A stretch of 64,000 nt of DNA from Polynucleobacter sp. MG-27-Goln-C1 (GTDB lineage: Bacteria; Pseudomonadota; Gammaproteobacteria; Burkholderiales; Burkholderiaceae): positions 496,001 through 560,000 of the forward strand of contig NZ_JACVPM010000001.1 of NCBI RefSeq assembly GCF_018881905.1, in the 5' to 3' direction. The position numbers and the translations under genes were made by a program. The notes below the pieces were generated by a model that searched no databases, was not told where the DNA came from, and worked only from the letters and a program-made list of their open reading frames with translations. Below, one piece after another: positions 61,581-64,000 of the stretch (position 1 is its first letter; each line of letters starts with the position of its first letter).

Positions 61581-62813
61581 ATGACATCGAGTCAATCAAA
61601 CCAAAAACTATCCCTTAAACAGGTACTGATTTTTGGCGGGCTGATGGTGACTTTCTCCATGGGGATTCGCCATGGTTTTGGTTTATTCAACCTTCCAATT
61701 ACTTCGGCCAATGGCTGGGGACGTGAAACCTTCGCTCTCACTATTGCGCTACAGAATTTGATTTGGGGTGCAGTTCAACCGATCACCGGAGCATTGGCCG
61801 ATCGTTATGGTGCCCTCAAAATTATGGTCGCTGGTGGCGCACTCTATGCGCTTGGTTTAGCCGGCATGGCAATCTCCACCGATGCCCTGAACTTTTCATT
61901 GGCAGGTGGATTGCTGATTGGTCTTGCACAGACTGCAACAACCTATAGCGTGGTCTATGGAATTTTAGGTCGCAACGTTGCCGCAGAAAAACGGGTGTGG
62001 GCAATGGGCATTGCTGCAGCTGCAGGATCGTTTGGACAGTTTCTTATGATTCCGGTTGAACAAGGACTACTTAGCAGCTTTGGTGCCAACGATGCGCTAC
62101 TCATGTTGGCACTGATGGCCAGCTTGATGATTCCGATTGCGTTTATGTTGCGCGAACCCAATGTAAACAATCTCCAGCAAGCGAGCGATCAAACAATTAA
62201 ACAGGCACTAAAGGAAGCCGTCGGCAATCCTAGTTTTAGATTACTTACCTTGGGTTACTTTGTGTGTGGATTTCAGGTGGTATTTATCGCGGTACATTTG
62301 GCACCTTACCTCAAGGATTTATCCAAGATTTATCCCGATGTTGGTGCACCAGCGGTAGCAACGACTGCACTGGCGTTGATTGGCTTATTCAATATCTTTG
62401 GCACCTATAGCGCCGGAATACTAGGCCAACGCTTCCCTAAGCGTTACCTACTGTCAGGGATCTATATCCTCAGATCTATTGCCATTATGGCTTTTGTTTG
62501 GCTACCACTAAGCCCAACTTCTACCTACATCTTTGCAGCCATCATGGGCTTCCTATGGCTATCCACCATCCCTTTAACCAATGCGATCGTGGCGCAGATC
62601 TTCGGCGTTAAATACCTCACCATGCTTTCTGGCCTGGTGTTCTTCTCGCATCAATTGGGCAGCTTCTGTGGCGCTTATTTTGGTGGCTATTTATTTGATC
62701 GCACCGGCTCCTATTTGATTGTTTGGAATATCGCAATTGCATTAGGTGTGTTTGCATTCTTGGTCAACCTGCCTGTTAAAGAGCGTGCGATTCATCGCGC
62801 TGCGCTCGCTTAA
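61581..62813 (+). CDS. MFS transporter, monocarboxylate/oxalate-formate antiporter-like
   Basis: Inner-membrane carrier with about 12 hydrophobic segments in 410 residues. Wording such as FSMGIRHGFGLFNLPITSANGWGRE in the first helix pair and GALADRYGALKIMVAGG (MFS loop 2-3 signature) resembles the OFA and MCT-like families. It follows the CoA-transferase by 4 bases, so its substrate is probably a carboxylate activated by that enzyme. A 46-codon membrane-protein frame begins 6 bases downstream. Confidence 0.85.
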   Translation: MTSSQSNQKLSLKQVLIFGGLMVTFSMGIRHGFGLFNLPITSANGWGRETFALTIALQNLIWGAVQPITGALADRYGALKIMVAGGALYALGLAGMAISTDALNFSLAGGLLIGLAQTATTYSVVYGILGRNVAAEKRVWAMGIAAAAGSFGQFLMIPVEQGLLSSFGANDALLMLALMASLMIPIAFMLREPNVNNLQQASDQTIKQALKEAVGNPSFRLLTLGYFVCGFQVVFIAVHLAPYLKDLSKIYPDVGAPAVATTALALIGLFNIFGTYSAGILGQRFPKRYLLSGIYILRSIAIMAFVWLPLSPTSTYIFAAIMGFLWLSTIPLTNAIVAQIFGVKYLTMLSGLVFFSHQLGSFCGAYFGGYLFDRTGSYLIVWNIAIALGVFAFLVNLPVKERAIHRAALA

Positions 62814-62819
62814 GACAAT

Positions 62820-62960
62820 ATGCAAGCAAAACACCGTATATCGCAATGGCTCTTGTATCCACTTGCAATCATTATTTTGGGCGCGATTTTTTTCTCCTAC
62901 TTTGCACCTGACATGATGGTTGCCATCACCAATTCTGTATGGGCGATGTGTGGCTGGTAA
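62820..62960 (+). CDS. Small single-helix membrane protein (46 residues), hypothetical
   Basis: A short frame starts ATG six bases after the MFS stop and ends TAA at 62960. It codes a basic N-terminus (MQAKHRISQW), one hydrophobic helix of about 20 residues (LLYPLAIIILGAIFFSYFAP) and a tail ending AMCGW. Close spacing and membrane character suggest co-expression with, and possibly association with, the transporter. No family was recognised and no clear ribosome-binding site is seen, so it may depend on translational coupling. Confidence 0.55.
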   Translation: MQAKHRISQWLLYPLAIIILGAIFFSYFAPDMMVAITNSVWAMCGW

Positions 62961-62962
62961 TC

Positions 62963-62971
62963 AGTGGATAA
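62963..62971 (-). promoter_or_regulatory. DnaA-like box (8 of 9)
   Basis: The minus strand reads TTATCCACT, one base from the DnaA consensus TTATCCACA. It lies 51 bases upstream of tRNA-Arg. Confidence 0.4.
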
Positions 62972-63021
62972 TGTTTCACGCCCTAACATCTTTTTAAAAA
63001 TTAGTTTTTTATTTTTTGATT

Positions 63022-63096
63022 CTTGCCGTAGCACAATGGATAGTGCACATGCCTCCTAAGCGTGGGATACAGGTTCGATTCCTGTCGGCGGGACCA
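63022..63096 (+). tRNA. tRNA-Arg (CCU anticodon)
   Basis: A 75-nt cloverleaf with encoded CCA. The acceptor CTTGCCG pairs with CGGCGGG through a C1-G72 pair and two adjacent G-U pairs. The D-arm is GCAC/GTGC with the GG of the D-loop, and the anticodon stem CATGC/GCGTG closes loop CTCCTAA with anticodon CCT. The T-arm is ACAGG-TTCGATT-CCTGT. The acceptor with C1 and consecutive wobbles is unusual, but the rest is canonical. Confidence 0.88.
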
Positions 63097-63111
63097 CTCC
63101 CAAATAAAAAC

Positions 63112-63134
63112 TTATCCACAGGTTTTGTGGATAA
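63112..63134. promoter_or_regulatory. Inverted pair of consensus DnaA boxes
   Basis: TTATCCACA (63112-63120) and TGTGGATAA (63126-63134) are exact DnaA boxes in opposite orientation, 5 bases apart. As RNA the region could form a hairpin, but no U-tract follows. It lies 15 bases after tRNA-Arg. Confidence 0.6.
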
Positions 63135-63233
63135 ATACCCAAAAGTTTTCGTAAGTCGCAGATTTGTATAGAGTGACCTAGCTTGCTTAAATTATGAGCA
63201 TCCGTCTCCGACAAAAATATAAGTAAAGATCTG

Positions 63234-63239
63234 TTGACA
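63234..63239 (+). promoter_or_regulatory. Candidate -35 element upstream of the Nudix gene
   Basis: TTGACA matches the sigma-70 -35 consensus, 67 bases before the start codon. The best -10-like hexamer TATAGA (63253-63258) is only 13 bases away, and other options are weak, so the promoter is tentative. Confidence 0.3.
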
Positions 63240-63306
63240 ATTGAAATTCATTTATAGATTTTTAGATTACTTTTTTAGTATTTTTAATTTCTCTTACACT
63301 TAGAGC

Positions 63307-64000
63307 ATGTATAAGCTCACCACCAGCACCATTGCCGCCCTTGAGGAAATGCTCCAAAACACGGCGAGATCTGCCCCACAGGATTTTTTACCTATCCATT
63401 TTCTGGGTGGTGCATCGTCTGGGCAGGTCATTGGGCACCTGAATCCGGATTTCATCCCCTATTTACAAGAATCCTTGGGCAAAAATCCAATCTCCCATAT
63501 AGATATGGCCCACGATCGCCTGACTATTCGCCATGCAAGGCCTTTGACGCTCTCCGAGAGTCTGGCGAAATTGGCCGATCGGATGCAGCAAGGTGGCTTT
63601 ATTCCGGGCTGGAGACACGAGGATTTCGCTTGGATTGACCAAAATGGGCATGAATACTTCCGTTTAGAGCGCTCTGCCTTCCGTACATTTGGCTTTCAGA
63701 GCATGGCAACCCACATTAATGGCTATACCAAGGCCGGCAATCTCTGGCTTGGACGCCGGAGTGAAACCAAGGCTACCGACCCAGGTCGGCTAGATAACTT
63801 GGCTGCCGGTGGCATTGGAGCTGATGAAACCCCCTGGGTTAACGCCCGCCGAGAATTATGGGAAGAAGCCGGCGTTCCACCGCAGATTTCTGACCAAATT
63901 GAGCCAGTGGGCCGTATTCATATGCGCCGCCCCATTCCAGGGCGCGGTTTTCATGATGAGCAGCTCTATATCTATGACTTAGAGCTAGCAGACAACTTTG
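63307..64000 (+). CDS. Nudix hydrolase (DUF4743-type), 3' end cut by window
   Basis: About 231 codons are visible and the end lies beyond the window. The start MYKLTTSTIAALEEMLQN begins a DUF4743-like N-terminal region (about 1-125, including FIPGWRHEDFAW), as in thiamine-pyrophosphokinase-associated Nudix proteins. The complete Nudix box follows near residues 168-190: G-x5-E-x7 then RELWEEAGV. Substrate unknown; homologues hydrolyse nucleoside diphosphate derivatives or thiamine-diphosphate analogues. It is downstream of the tRNA-Arg/DnaA-box region. Confidence 0.87.
   Translation, partial: MYKLTTSTIAALEEMLQNTARSAPQDFLPIHFLGGASSGQVIGHLNPDFIPYLQESLGKNPISHIDMAHDRLTIRHARPLTLSESLAKLADRMQQGGFIPGWRHEDFAWIDQNGHEYFRLERSAFRTFGFQSMATHINGYTKAGNLWLGRRSETKATDPGRLDNLAAGGIGADETPWVNARRELWEEAGVPPQISDQIEPVGRIHMRRPIPGRGFHDEQLYIYDLELADNF

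Larger units (their letters stand above)
62961..63306. other. 346-base non-coding region with DnaA boxes, tRNA-Arg and AT-rich tracts
   Basis: Holds a DnaA-like box (62963-62971), an A/T-rich stretch (about 62981-63020), tRNA-Arg (63022-63096), an inverted pair of consensus DnaA boxes (63112-63134), a TTGACA hexamer (63234-63239) and a second AT-rich stretch (about 63239-63300) before the Nudix gene. No further coding frame is convincing. Confidence 0.55.

Overview
The window is a continuous stretch of chromosomal core genome from a betaproteobacterium of the Burkholderiales. Gene content and order (pyrG-kdsA-eno-ftsB, tig-clpP-clpX-lon, a phaC-phaB-phaR cluster, AcnB-type aconitase, parE-parC), the moderate GC content and the compact spacing fit Polynucleobacter or a close relative best. 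The genus is an inference from gene content, not a database match. I see no insertion sequence, integrase, phage gene or CRISPR array. Coding density is very high and most genes lie on the minus strand.

Layout. 1-6.6 kb: partial gltX, hslO on the plus strand, then the minus-strand run pyrG-kdsA-eno-ftsB. 6.6-6.95 kb: the only long gap without a gene (two outward-facing terminators, then a palindrome at the acnB promoter). 7-9.5 kb: acnB. 9.6-15.1 kb: a YbbA-type ABC ATPase, purL and a spermidine-synthase-like gene in one minus-strand unit, with tesA divergent. 15.8-23.7 kb: proteostasis block tig-clpP-clpX-lon-tRNA-Val-ppiD, preceded by tRNA-Leu. 23.8-29.6 kb: ispD-ispF and the divergent mfd-serB. 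29.6-35.3 kb: polyhydroxyalkanoate block phaC-phaB-phaR-rimO-thiolase. 35.4-40.6 kb: pgeF-rluD, bamD, alr, lplT. 40.6-49.8 kb: one long minus-strand unit for propionyl-CoA conversion to succinyl-CoA (methylmalonyl-CoA mutase, meaB, pccB, pccA, epimerase). It runs on into tsaB, rimI and a short UDG-like gene that I interpret as the DNA polymerase III psi subunit. A FadR-type GntR gene is divergent from the unit. 50.6-55.8 kb: two small cytochromes c, a MoxR/CoxD ATPase with a CoxE-like VWA protein, a RidA-family protein, and a MocA-like/XdhC pair. 55.8-60.3 kb: parE-parC. 60.3-64 kb: class III CoA-transferase, an MFS carrier, a 46-residue membrane protein, tRNA-Arg(CCU) flanked by DnaA boxes, and a truncated Nudix hydrolase gene.

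How the genes work together. The acyl-CoA themes may connect: the BktB-like thiolase, PhaB and PhaC make storage polyester from acetyl-CoA and possibly propionyl-CoA, while the carboxylase/mutase pathway drains propionyl-CoA into the TCA cycle, where AcnB acts. The MoxR/VWA and MocA/XdhC genes resemble maturation factors of molybdenum hydroxylases, but no such enzyme is encoded here.

I found no large undescribed system. The best leads are the psi-like degenerate UDG next to rimI, the DnaA-box cluster around tRNA-Arg, a perfect FNR-type site between the cytochrome and moxR genes, a 22-bp palindrome over the gntR start codon, and the 46-residue protein beside the MFS gene.
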